The notes under the pieces: generated by a model
What the model was told of the DNA's origin: nothing
What the model saw: only the letters and a program-made list of their open reading frames with translations
The model's database searches: none
Program-made: the position numbers and the translations under genes
Shown: one piece after another, positions 1-7,500 of the stretch
Layout: each line of letters opens with the position of its first letter
Numbering within the stretch: the stretch's first letter is position 1
Assembly: GCA_964632945.1 (NCBI GenBank)
Contig: CAZWCX010000187.1
Coordinates: 1-11,151 of the forward strand
Direction: 5' to 3'
Source of the DNA: CAZWCX01 sp964632945
Lineage (GTDB): Bacteria; Planctomycetota; MHYJ01; WSZJ01; CAZWCX01
DNA: 11,151 nucleotides

Positions 1-1
1 A

Positions 2-250
2 TCCCCGTGGTTCGAGCGGTTTGCAATCCGGCTGCTCGAGGGTTCCCCCGAGGTCCTGGCCCTGCTCGAGAAGAACCCGTTCCCGGACGCCCCGCCGCGG
101 TTCGTGCGCGGCGTCCTCTACCACTACACCTTCTCCGGCGCGGCGGCTCGACGCGGCGAGGGTCGCTGGTGGGAGCGGACGCGGCGCGGTCCCTGGTGTC
201 CCGCGATTGCCCTGCCCGAGGCGGCCGGGCCCCCGCGGCGTCCGGGGTGA
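2..250 (+). CDS. Lipase maturation factor family protein, C-terminal end (partial)
   Basis: The reading frame is open from base 2 and ends at TGA 248-250, giving the last 82 residues of a protein whose start lies left of the window. The segment begins SPWFERFAIRLLEGSPEVLA and continues with KNPFPDAPPRFVRGVLYHYTF and a WWERTRRGPW stretch near the end. This matches my recall of the C-terminus of bacterial lipase maturation factor (LMF1-like) proteins, in which a 'PWF..FL.RLLEGSP.VLALL..NPFPD.PP.YVRA.LY.Y.F' block precedes a terminal WW motif. Family members are multi-pass membrane proteins; the animal homologue helps lipases fold in the endoplasmic reticulum, while the role of bacterial homologues is unclear. 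The final dozen residues (Pro/Gly/Arg-rich) look like an unconserved tail. The transmembrane part is not visible here, so membrane location is inferred from the family. Confidence 0.75.
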   Translation, partial: SPWFERFAIRLLEGSPEVLALLEKNPFPDAPPRFVRGVLYHYTFSGAAARRGEGRWWERTRRGPWCPAIALPEAAGPPRRPG

Positions 251-260
251 CACGCGTCCC

Positions 261-289
261 TTGACAGGGGGGAGGGGTGGTGCTAGGGT
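261..289 (+). promoter_or_regulatory. Strong sigma-70-type promoter for the lysine-rich protein
   Basis: A perfect -35 hexamer TTGACA lies at 261-266. After a 17-base spacer comes TAGGGT at 284-289, preceded by TG at 281-282, which forms an extended -10 (TGCTAGGGT). It starts 10 bases after the lipase maturation factor stop codon and predicts a transcript start near 296, leaving a leader of about 60 bases. The -10 core matches consensus at only three of six positions; the perfect -35, ideal spacing and TG extension make up for that. Confidence 0.6.
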
Positions 290-356
290 ATCCCGCCCTT
301 GTCCCCGGGATCGTTCCGGGTGTGGGTGGAATGAAGCGAAACGCGAGGAGCGATCG

Positions 357-560
357 ATGGCGAAGAAGACCGCCGACGACATGAAGAAGGTGGTGACCGA
401 CATCAAGGCCCGACTGACCAAGGCCGCCTCGGCCGCCAAAGACAAGAAGTACGATCCGTTGGTCCGGAGCGTGAAGAAGAAGCTCAAGCGGGCCCAGCGC
501 AAGTTCAACACGCTGAGCGGCAAGAAGCTCGCCTTCAAGAACAAGAAGGCTGCGGACTGA
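357..560 (+). CDS. Small lysine-rich basic protein of unknown function
   Basis: This 67-residue protein starts at ATG 357, which is preceded by GAGGAG at 345-350 with a six-base spacer. A longer in-frame reading back to base 21 runs through the promoter and the preceding gene and is not credible. The protein has 19 lysines, 4 arginines, 6 aspartates and no glutamate, so the net charge is roughly +17. Codon choice is strongly biased: 18 of 19 lysines use AAG. It looks like two or more amphipathic helices (about residues 3-30 and 34-50) joined around KKYDP at 30-34, with a basic tail GKKLAFKNKK at 55-64. There is no signal peptide, cysteine or membrane segment. Small proteins of this composition often bind nucleic acid or ribosomes, as histone H1-like proteins do, but I do not recognise the family. 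Its own strong promoter and following hairpin suggest a separately and highly expressed gene. Confidence 0.8.
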   Translation: MAKKTADDMKKVVTDIKARLTKAASAAKDKKYDPLVRSVKKKLKRAQRKFNTLSGKKLAFKNKKAAD

Positions 561-576
561 TCCTGCCCACCCGCCC

Positions 577-609
577 GGGGACCCCCGCCGGTACGGGCGC
601 GCGGTCCCC
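577..609 (+). terminator. Compound hairpin after the lysine-rich gene, possible terminator
   Basis: GGGGACC at 577-583 pairs with GGTCCCC at 603-609. Inside it, CCCG at 584-587 can pair with CGGG at 594-597 around a six-base loop. The structure starts 17 bases after the stop codon of the lysine-rich gene. No T-run follows, so this is at best a weak or factor-dependent terminator, or a hairpin protecting the 3' end of the small transcript. Confidence 0.35.
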
Positions 610-652
610 TGTCCCGGGTCGGGGTGGACCTCCTGCGGCCGGGGAAGGCATC

Positions 653-2629
653 ATGGTGCGATCGTACTCCCTCGAATCCGCCCCCGGCCCGCGCTCCTTC
701 CGCGTCGACTATGCCGGCGAGCTCAATCCCGAACAGCTCGCCGTGGTCATGGCCGGCGAAGGTCCCCTCCTGGTTCTCGCCGGCGCCGGCAGCGGCAAGA
801 CGCGCACCATCACCTATCGCGTCTCGCGGCTGATCGAAAGCGGCGTCGACCCGGGCGCGATCCTGCTCGTTACCTTCACCAACAAGGCCGCGCGCGAGAT
901 GCTCGAGCGCGCGGAGCGGTTGATCGGCGACCTCGCGCGCCGCGTGGTCGGCGGCACCTTCCACCATGTCGGACACCGGATCCTGCGCAGCCACGCGTCC
1001 CGGCTCGGGTATCCGGAGCGCTTCACGATCATGGATCGCGAGGATTCCCGTTCGCTGCTCAACGAGTGCATCGACGCCGCCAAGGTCGACAAGGGACCGG
1101 GCTTCCCGAAGGCGGACGTGCTCGGCGACTGGATCAGCTTCGCCGCCAACACCGGGCAGCCGCTCGCGGGGGTGGTGGAAAAACGCAGCTGGACCCACCT
1201 GGGGCGGATCGAGGAGATCGCCCGCGTCGCAGGGGCCTACGGCGAGCGCAAGCGGACCGCCGGACTCGTCGATTTCGACGACCTGCTCACCCTGTGGCGA
1301 CGGCTGATGGCCGAACACCAGGACGTACGCCGGCAGTATCAGGATCGCTTCCGGTACATCCTCGTCGATGAGTACCAGGACACCAACCGCCTGCAGGGGG
1401 AATTGATCGACTGGATGGCGGGGGAACGGCGCAACATCACGGTCGTCGGCGACGATGCACAGAGCATCTACGCGTTCCGCGGCGCGCACTACAAGAACAT
1501 CCTCGGCTTTCCCGAACGGTATCCCGACGCGCAGGTGTTCCGGCTGGAGTCCAATTACCGATCGACGCCGCAGATCCTCGCCCTCGCCAACGACAGCATC
1601 TCGCACAACCGCTCGCAATTCGAGAAGACGCTGCGTCCCGTGCGGCCGGCCGGCGGGCTCCCCGCCCTCGTCGCCCTCGCCGAGGCCGACGACCAGGCGC
1701 GCTTCGTCGCGCAGCGGCTGCGCGACCACCACGAGGAAGGGATGCCCTGGCAGGAGATGGCCGTCCTCTACCGGGCGCACCACCACGCCATGGAGCTGCA
1801 ACTGCACCTGACGCGCGCGGAGATCCCGTTCACGGTGCGTTCCGGGCTGCGCTTCTTCGAGCAGGCGCACGTGAAGGACATCGTCGCTTGGCTGCGCGTG
1901 ATCGCCAACCCGCGGGACGAAACGGCGTGGCGGCGGCTGTTGCAACTGGTCCCCGGCGTGGGCAAGGTGACCGCGGCGAAGCTCGTGGACGGGATCGCGC
2001 GCGCGGCTTCTCCGCTCGACTGGGTCGCCGGCGACGAGGCCGCGCGCATCATCCCGAAGTCCAAGCGTCCCGGATGGTCCGCCACCGTCGCGACGCTTCG
2101 CGACCTGGCCGCGCCCGGCATGCTCGAGGATCCGGCGGCAATGATGGAGCGCGTGGTCACGGGCGGCTACGACCGGCACCTGCTCGACACCTACGCCAAC
2201 GCGATGGACCGCGGCGAAGACCTGATGCGCCTGGCCGAGTTCGCCCGCGGGTACGCCTCGACCGAGGAGCTGCTCGGGCAGTTGGCGCTGCAGGGAAACA
2301 CCGGCGACGTCACCCCCCCCGGGCTCGAGGGGGAAGGGTGCGTCGTTCTCACCACGATCCACCAGGCCAAGGGACTCGAATGGAAGGCGGTCTTCCTCCT
2401 CTGGCTTGCCCAGGGGCGATTTCCGGACCAGCGGGCCTTCGACGACGACAAGGCGCTCGACGAGGAGCGTCGCCTCTTCTATGTCGCCGTGACGCGCGCG
2501 CAGGACCATCTGTACCTTTGCCACCCGCTTCTCGGCCGCGAGGGCGGGTACATGGGAATGATGTTGCAGCCCAGCGAGTTCATTCAGGAACTGGATCCGT
2601 CGCGGTACGAGCGCTGGGACGTGCGGTGA
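653..2629 (+). CDS. UvrD/PcrA-type superfamily 1 ATP-dependent DNA helicase, short form
   Basis: This 658-residue protein should unwind DNA 3' to 5' with ATP in repair or replication restart. All SF1A motifs are visible: Q-motif region LNPEQLAVV (24-32), Walker A AGAGSGKT (43-50, Lys49), motif Ia LLVTFTNKAA (71-80), Walker B VDEYQD (238-243), motif III GDDAQSIYAFRG (266-277), motif IV LESNYRST (298-305), motif V TTIHQAKGLEW (567-577) and motif VI EERRLFYVAVTRA (604-616). A PGVG turn at 434-437 and HVKDI at 406-410 fit the 2B-domain region. It ends about 40 residues after motif VI, so it lacks the roughly 70-100-residue C-terminal extension of PcrA and UvrD. The start ATG has GGGGAAGG at 641-648 upstream. 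DoxX follows 30 bases later, probably on the same transcript. UvrD, PcrA and Rep cannot be told apart here, so no symbol is given. Confidence 0.95.
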   Translation: MVRSYSLESAPGPRSFRVDYAGELNPEQLAVVMAGEGPLLVLAGAGSGKTRTITYRVSRLIESGVDPGAILLVTFTNKAAREMLERAERLIGDLARRVVGGTFHHVGHRILRSHASRLGYPERFTIMDREDSRSLLNECIDAAKVDKGPGFPKADVLGDWISFAANTGQPLAGVVEKRSWTHLGRIEEIARVAGAYGERKRTAGLVDFDDLLTLWRRLMAEHQDVRRQYQDRFRYILVDEYQDTNRLQGELIDWMAGERRNITVVGDDAQSIYAFRGAHYKNILGFPERYPDAQVFRLESNYRSTPQILALANDSISHNRSQFEKTLRPVRPAGGLPALVALAEADDQARFVAQRLRDHHEEGMPWQEMAVLYRAHHHAMELQLHLTRAEIPFTVRSGLRFFEQAHVKDIVAWLRVIANPRDETAWRRLLQLVPGVGKVTAAKLVDGIARAASPLDWVAGDEAARIIPKSKRPGWSATVATLRDLAAPGMLEDPAAMMERVVTGGYDRHLLDTYANAMDRGEDLMRLAEFARGYASTEELLGQLALQGNTGDVTPPGLEGEGCVVLTTIHQAKGLEWKAVFLLWLAQGRFPDQRAFDDDKALDEERRLFYVAVTRAQDHLYLCHPLLGREGGYMGMMLQPSEFIQELDPSRYERWDVR

Positions 2630-2659
2630 GAGGCCGCTCATCCCTGCAGGGAGGGCTCC

Positions 2660-3106
2660 ATGTTGTCCAGGATCGTTGCGAAGTGGGACGCGGTCGTCGA
2701 TCCGCACAGGCGCGCATGGCTGGCCGATCTCGGGACGCTGGCCCTTCGTGTGGGGTTCGGGTTGATGATGGCGTTCAGCCACGGGCTCGGGAAGCTGCAG
2801 GGCTGGGCCGACTATTCGGGGAAGTTCCCCGACCCGCTCGGGGTGTCGAGCCCGGTCAGCCTGGCGATGACGATCGGCGCGGAGTTCTTCTGCTCGCTCC
2901 TGCTCGTGGTGGGACTGGCGACGCGCGTGGCGGTGATCCCGCTGCTGGTCGCCATGGGGGTCGCGTTCTTCGTCATCCACGGCGACGATCCCTTCCCGAA
3001 GCGCGAGCCGGCGCTGACCTACCTGACGGTCTACGTCGCGTTGCTGTTCCTCGGCGCCGGACGCTTCTCTCTCGACCATTGGATCGCGGGCCGCGCGCGG
3101 CGGTAG
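2660..3106 (+). CDS. DoxX family inner-membrane protein
   Basis: This 148-residue protein has four hydrophobic segments at about residues 24-45, 66-88, 90-107 and 117-135, the usual DoxX layout. Family-like landmarks are LALRVGFGLMMAFSHGLGKL in the first span, GVSSPVSLAMTIGAEFFCSL leading into the second, and a final LFLGAGRFSLDHWI. DoxX proteins are small membrane proteins. Some act in thiosulfate:quinone oxidoreduction, and the Mycobacterium tuberculosis member joins a membrane redox complex with superoxide dismutase and a sulfurtransferase; most have no proven substrate. The start ATG has AGGGAGGG at 2648-2655, four bases upstream. It follows the helicase by 30 bases and precedes a thioredoxin by 90 bases. 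A redox theme with thioredoxin is plausible, but the intervening promoter argues against strict co-transcription. Its only cysteine is Cys78, so a dithiol mechanism within this protein alone is unlikely. Confidence 0.88.
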   Translation: MLSRIVAKWDAVVDPHRRAWLADLGTLALRVGFGLMMAFSHGLGKLQGWADYSGKFPDPLGVSSPVSLAMTIGAEFFCSLLLVVGLATRVAVIPLLVAMGVAFFVIHGDDPFPKREPALTYLTVYVALLFLGAGRFSLDHWIAGRARR

Positions 3107-3137
3107 GTTGCACCGCGTGTACGGGCGGCCGAATGCC

Positions 3138-3167
3138 TTGACCGTTCGGCGACCGTGGGACTACAGT
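3138..3167 (+). promoter_or_regulatory. Promoter upstream of thioredoxin
   Basis: TTGACC at 3138-3143 matches the -35 consensus at five of six positions. After an 18-base spacer, TACAGT at 3162-3167 matches the -10 at four of six. The predicted transcript start near 3174 lies 23 bases before the thioredoxin ATG. This also shows that an upstream in-frame ATG at 3155 falls inside the promoter and is not the start. Confidence 0.5.
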
Positions 3168-3182
3168 GGACTCGTCCCGCGC

Positions 3183-3188
3183 AGGAGG
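3183..3188 (+). promoter_or_regulatory. Ribosome binding site fixing the thioredoxin start
   Basis: A full AGGAGG Shine-Dalgarno hexamer sits eight bases before ATG 3197. It decides the start over the in-frame ATG at 3155, which lies within the promoter and would add 14 residues that do not belong to the thioredoxin fold. Confidence 0.75.
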
Positions 3189-3196
3189 TCGTCGCC

Positions 3197-3526
3197 ATGC
3201 CGCACCGCCCCCTCGAAGTCACCGAGGCCACGTTCCACACCGAGGTGCTCGGGGCGAAGCTTCCCGTGCTGGTCGAGTTCTGGGCGCCCTGGTGCGCGCC
3301 GTGCAAGACCATCGCTCCCGAGGTGGAGGGGCTGGCGCGCGAGTATGCGGGCAAGATCAAGGTCTGCCGCGTCAACACCGACGAGAACCCCACCGCGGGG
3401 CTGAACAATCGCGTGTCGTCGATTCCGACCTACCTCATCTTCCGCGATGGGGGCGTGGTCGCGCAGGTGGTCGGCGCCCGCGCCGCGGACATTCGCACCG
3501 CGGTGGAACGGGCGGTCGGGCCGTGA
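3197..3526 (+). CDS. Thioredoxin
   Basis: This 109-residue cytoplasmic dithiol oxidoreductase is the usual length for thioredoxin 1. The active site is FWAPWCAPCK at residues 28-37, with redox cysteines Cys33 and Cys36. Alanine replaces the usual glycine of WCGPC, a variant common among bacterial thioredoxins and likely to shift the redox potential only modestly. The cis-proline loop SIPTYLIF is present at 75-82 (Pro77), followed by the FRDGGVV turn. An additional cysteine, Cys57 in KVCRVNTDENP, lies in the central strand region. There is no signal peptide, so it should act in the cytoplasm, reduced by thioredoxin reductase (not in the window). It has its own promoter and ribosome binding site and is followed 22 bases later by the asparaginase, so the two genes probably share a message. 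Confidence 0.95.
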   Translation: MPHRPLEVTEATFHTEVLGAKLPVLVEFWAPWCAPCKTIAPEVEGLAREYAGKIKVCRVNTDENPTAGLNNRVSSIPTYLIFRDGGVVAQVVGARAADIRTAVERAVGP

Positions 3527-3548
3527 CGGCCGAAGCGGGGGAACGTCG

Positions 3549-4547
3549 GTGACCGAACTCCGGGTCGAGCGGTTGCGGGCCGGGGTCGTCGAGGCGCGTC
3601 ACCGGGTCGAGGTGGCCGTGGTCGACGCCGGAGGCCGGCGGGTCGCCGGATCCGACCGGTCGGGCGCCGCGGTTTTCTTCCGTTCCGCAGCCAAACCGTT
3701 TCAGGCGCTGGCGGTGATCGAGGACGGGGCCGCCGACCGCTGGTCCTTCACTCCCGCGGAACTGGCGCTGGCCTGCGCCTCGCACAGTTCCGAACTCCGG
3801 CACGTGGCGCTGGCGCGCGGCATTCTGGATCGGATCGGGTGCGCCGAGGCCGACCTGGCGTGCGGGCCACACCCGGCCATCCCCGGGGACCTGACCCCCC
3901 CGGGGACGGGCCCCGGCGCCGACGAGATCGCCGCGCCGACTCCGATCGCCAGCAACTGCTCCGGTAAGCACGCCGCCATGCTCGCGCTGGCCCGCCATCG
4001 CGGCTGGCCGACGACGGGGTACGAGCGCCCGGACCATCCCGTCCAGGTCCGCTGTCGCGAGACCGTGGCGGCGTGGACCGGAGTCGCCGCGTCGGAGATG
4101 GCGGAAGGGACCGACGGTTGCGGCGTGGTGACGTTTGCGGTGCCGGTCGACGCGATGGCCCGGGCATTCGCGCGCCTGGGGGCTTCCACCGCGGAGGCGG
4201 CGCGACGCGTCGTCGCGGCGATGGCCGGGAATCCGGAAATGGTCGCCGGCAAGGGCCGGCCGTGCACGGCGCTCATGCGCGCCTACCCGGGGCGGGTCCT
4301 TTGCAAGGTCGGCGCGGAGGGCGTCTACGGCGCGTCGCTGCTCGATCGCGGACTGGGGGTCGCGCTCAAGGTCGAGGACGGTCACGCGTGGGCGGCGGTC
4401 GTCGCCCTGCTGCACGTCCTGGGCGAACTCGGGCTGGACCCGGCCCCATCCGCCGTGCTGCCCGCGTATGCGCAACCGGAGTCGCGCAACACGCGGGGAC
4501 GGGCGGTGGGGTGCATCCGCGCGGCGGGGTCGTTGCGGTTTGAGTGA
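3549..4547 (+). CDS. L-asparaginase II (Rhizobium etli type, class 3 asparaginase)
   Basis: This 332-residue enzyme should hydrolyse L-asparagine to aspartate and ammonia in the cytoplasm. It belongs to the family that is unrelated to the E. coli-type enzymes and is related in fold to serine beta-lactamases. The family motifs are in order: FFRSAAKPFQALA (43-55), CASHSSE (76-82), SNCSGKHAAML (135-145), GTDGCGVVTFAVP (187-199), AGNPEMVAGKGR (226-237) and KVGAEGVYG (253-261). By position these supply Ser46, Lys49, Ser80 and Lys253 as the two Ser-Lys pairs, and Cys137, Lys140 and Cys191 as the metal site, equivalent to the residues described for the R. etli enzyme. The GTG start at 3549 is preceded by GGGGGAA at 3537-3543 and follows the thioredoxin stop by 22 bases. 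The upstream in-frame ATG at 3447 lies within thioredoxin and is rejected. The protein appears complete and active. Confidence 0.92.
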   Translation: MTELRVERLRAGVVEARHRVEVAVVDAGGRRVAGSDRSGAAVFFRSAAKPFQALAVIEDGAADRWSFTPAELALACASHSSELRHVALARGILDRIGCAEADLACGPHPAIPGDLTPPGTGPGADEIAAPTPIASNCSGKHAAMLALARHRGWPTTGYERPDHPVQVRCRETVAAWTGVAASEMAEGTDGCGVVTFAVPVDAMARAFARLGASTAEAARRVVAAMAGNPEMVAGKGRPCTALMRAYPGRVLCKVGAEGVYGASLLDRGLGVALKVEDGHAWAAVVALLHVLGELGLDPAPSAVLPAYAQPESRNTRGRAVGCIRAAGSLRFE

Positions 4548-4564
4548 TCGGGGATCGCGACGCT

Positions 4565-4581
4565 GCGGCCGGCCAGGCCGC
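4565..4581. terminator. GC hairpin between convergent genes
   Basis: GCGGCC at 4565-4570 and GGCCGC at 4576-4581 form a six-pair stem around a five-base loop in the 52-base gap between the asparaginase stop (4547) and the kinase stop (4600). It could serve both strands. Neither side has a T-run, so it may only stall polymerase or protect mRNA ends, not terminate efficiently. Confidence 0.35.
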
Positions 4582-4599
4582 GGCCCACGCGGCGCCACC

Positions 4600-7500
4600 C
4601 TATCTTCGCAGCCGCTCCAGCAACGCCGCCCAGCGCGGATCGCCGGACAGGGCAAAGAATTCCGCGCCCGTGGCCAGCGAATCGACGTCGGTCCACCCGA
4701 AATCCACTGCCCGCTCGAGATGTGAGAGGGCGAGCCCGCGCAGGTCTGCCGCCGTGGCGGCATCGGCCGGCGCGGGCTCCCCGGGGAAGCCTCCGCCGGC
4801 GCGCAGAGCCAGCAGCCCCGCCAGGCGGACGTAGCCGCCGGTCAGCAGGGAACGGGATCCGGGATCGGCAAGGCGGGGATCTCGATCCCCGGTGGACCCG
4901 GACGCGAGGCCGGCTGCAAACGCCGCCAATCCCCGCTCGCAGGCCTCCTGTGCCCCGATCGCGTCCCCGCGTCCGGCCAGGTCCGCGGCGCGCTTCAGAT
5001 CGTCCTTCCACCCGGTCTCCTGTTGGGCCTTCCACAAGGCGCGATAGCGGTCCAAGGCGGCCCGCATCTTCCGGTGCGCCGGATTCAATCGGACGACTTC
5101 CTCGAACGCCGCCACCGCCCCTCCCAGGTCGCCCATCGCCTCCATCAGCATTCCCTTGCTGGCGTGGATCGCCCACAGGTCCGGCAGGATCTTCAGCGCC
5201 GCCTCGTAATCCGCCCGGGCGGCTTTCCAGCTTGGCCGCGGGTCTCCCCCCCGAGCAGCCTCCGCCTGTCCGAGCATCATGTGGGTCAGGCCGCGATTGT
5301 TCAACATCAGGCCATGCCGGGGGTCGAGCGCCAGCGCCTGGTCCTGATCGGCGACCGACCTGCGCAGCGAGGGACGGGGGTCCTCGGACGCCTGGATCTT
5401 CGCCTGGCCGAGAATCATGTACGCGCTTCCCCGCGTTCCCCAGGTTTCCGAGACGCCCGGGGCGAGCCGAATCGCCTCGCCGGCGTCCGCCGCCGCGCGC
5501 TCCAGGATCGGACGCGCGTCCCGCCCGCGGTCCGACTCCGCCTTCGCCAGGCTGATCCCGACATTCGCCCGCGTACCCCAATGGACCCACGAGGCCGGTC
5601 GCCGCCGGATCGCTTCATCGCAGTCCGCCAGGGCCTCCAGGTACGTGTCCCGCGGATCGCCGCCTCGAATCGCTTCGGACTTCCCCAGTCCGATCCTCGC
5701 CGTGGCGCGGTTGGAGTAGACATCCGCGTTCCCGGGATCCAACTGCTGGGTGACGCCCAGGTCTTCGATCGCCTGACGGTACCGATGCCGCTCGTCGGAA
5801 CCCCGGTTTCCCTCCGCCTCCGCCAGGGCGACCAGCGCGTTTGCCCGGTTGAGATAGGCCGCACCCAGTTTGGGGGAGAGCCGGATCGCCTCGGTGTGGT
5901 CGGCGATGGATCGCTCGTAACTCGCGGTCGGGTCCTCGCCCCGCATCGCCTGCTCTTCGCCGAGCCGGAACCAGGACCCCCCGCGCGAGTTGTACGTGGC
6001 GGCGTCGGCCGTCCTGCGCAACGCCTCGGTCAGGCGGTCGATCGCCTGGCGGCGAATGACGCGCGCGTCGGTGCCCACGGTGGCCGCCTGGGTTGCGCGC
6101 GCGTCCTCGAAACTGCCGAGCAGGTGGAGCAGCGAGGTCGAAGACGGGCGCCTGGCGAGGAGTGCGGTGAGGTCCTCGATCCCATCGTCGAAACGTTTGA
6201 GCAGGTACCGGGCCTTCGCGCGCGCGAGTCGCAGGTCCCCCGCCACGAACCGCAGGTCGGGAGAGGCGAGGGCGCGCGAGAGCACGCGGTCGGCCCGGGC
6301 GAGGTCCCCCTCCTGCCAGGCATGCAGCGCGTCGAGCGCATCGCGGAAGTCCTCGGCCCCTTCCCGGCCCCATACCTTTGCCTGTCCCAGGCGCGCGACC
6401 AGGCCCTCGATGCGCGCGCGCAGGGATTTCTGCCCGTCGGTTTCGGGGCGGGGGGTCTCGAATTCCGAGCCGTTCGGAAGTTGTCGGACGATGGGGAGGT
6501 CGAGTTCGCTGGTGTATTCGGAAAAACACGCGAGCGCCTCCAGGAGCGGACCATGGGCGAGGTCGGGATCGATACGGGACGCGTCGCGCATCCAATCGAT
6601 CCCCTCGGTGGGATGGCCCGCGAGGAGTCGCGCCCACCCGGCCAGCGCGCGCGCCGCGGACTGGGACGTGGGATCGGGCGGGGTGTCGGCCAGGAAGGAA
6701 GCGATTTCGGACCAGCGCGGGGAGGTCGCGGCCCGGTGTTCGTCGTTCGTGAGCGCGGAGTCGTAGTGGGACGCCTCGAAGCCGTGCAAGACCTCCTCGA
6801 GCGCGTTCCAGCGCGCGGCCACGCGGGCCACGAGTCCGGCCTTCCGCAGGGTCTCGAGGGCGGCCGCCTCCCCGCTTTCGGCGCGGCGACGCGCGCGGTC
6901 CGTGATCCAGGTGGAAGCGGCCAGGGCGACCAGCAGGACCAGGGCGATGGCGAGCACGGAGAAGGCCGCGCGGTGACGGGCGAGTCGGCGGCCGAGCCGC
7001 CGCGACAGCGAAATCGGTCGCGCGACGACCGGTTCCCCCGCGAGGAAGCGACCCAGGTCCGCGGACAGCGCCGCAGCAGTGGCATACCGTCGCGCCCGAT
7101 CCTTCTCGAGCGCGCGGAGACAAATGGCGTCCAGGTCCTCGGGGAGGTCGCGGCGGTGCCGGCTCGGCGGTTCCGGCCACTCATTCAGGATCTGGAAAAC
7201 CACCTGCAGAACCGTGTCCCCCAGGAAGGGCGGCCGGCCGGTCAAGGCGACGTACAGCACGGCCCCGAGGGAGTAGATGTCGCTGCGACTGTCGATGTGC
7301 CGGGCATCCCCATCCGCCTGTTCCGGCGACATGAACTGCGGCGTACCGAGCAGCATCCCGGAGTGGGTGATCGACGCGGCGCCGGGGCCGGTGGTGACCT
7401 CCTTGGCGAGGCCGAAGTCCGCGACCCTCGGCGCCCCACCGGCGTCGATCAGGATGTTGGCGGGTTTCAGGTCCCGGTGGACGATCCCGTTCGCGTGCGC

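Noticed and set aside
1888..3141. Forward open frame of 417 residues
   Set aside because: Overlaps the helicase motifs V and VI and all of DoxX in a different frame; no domain.
3155..3196. Upstream ATG for thioredoxin adding 14 residues
   Set aside because: It lies between the -35 and -10 of the promoter. ATG 3197 has a full AGGAGG site and gives the normal family length.
3447..3548. Upstream ATG for asparaginase inside thioredoxin
   Set aside because: The 34 added residues are Arg/Ser/Gly-rich and overlap thioredoxin; GTG 3549 has its own ribosome binding site and begins where family homology begins.
3435..4763. Reverse open frame of 442 residues
   Set aside because: Antisense to thioredoxin and asparaginase, both of which have intact active-site motifs. 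The translation is Arg/Pro-rich with no domain.
4382..5590. Reverse open frame of 402 residues, plus a similar 521-residue frame at 5615-7180
   Set aside because: Both overlap the kinase in another frame on the same strand and give low-complexity Gly/Arg/Pro-rich translations.
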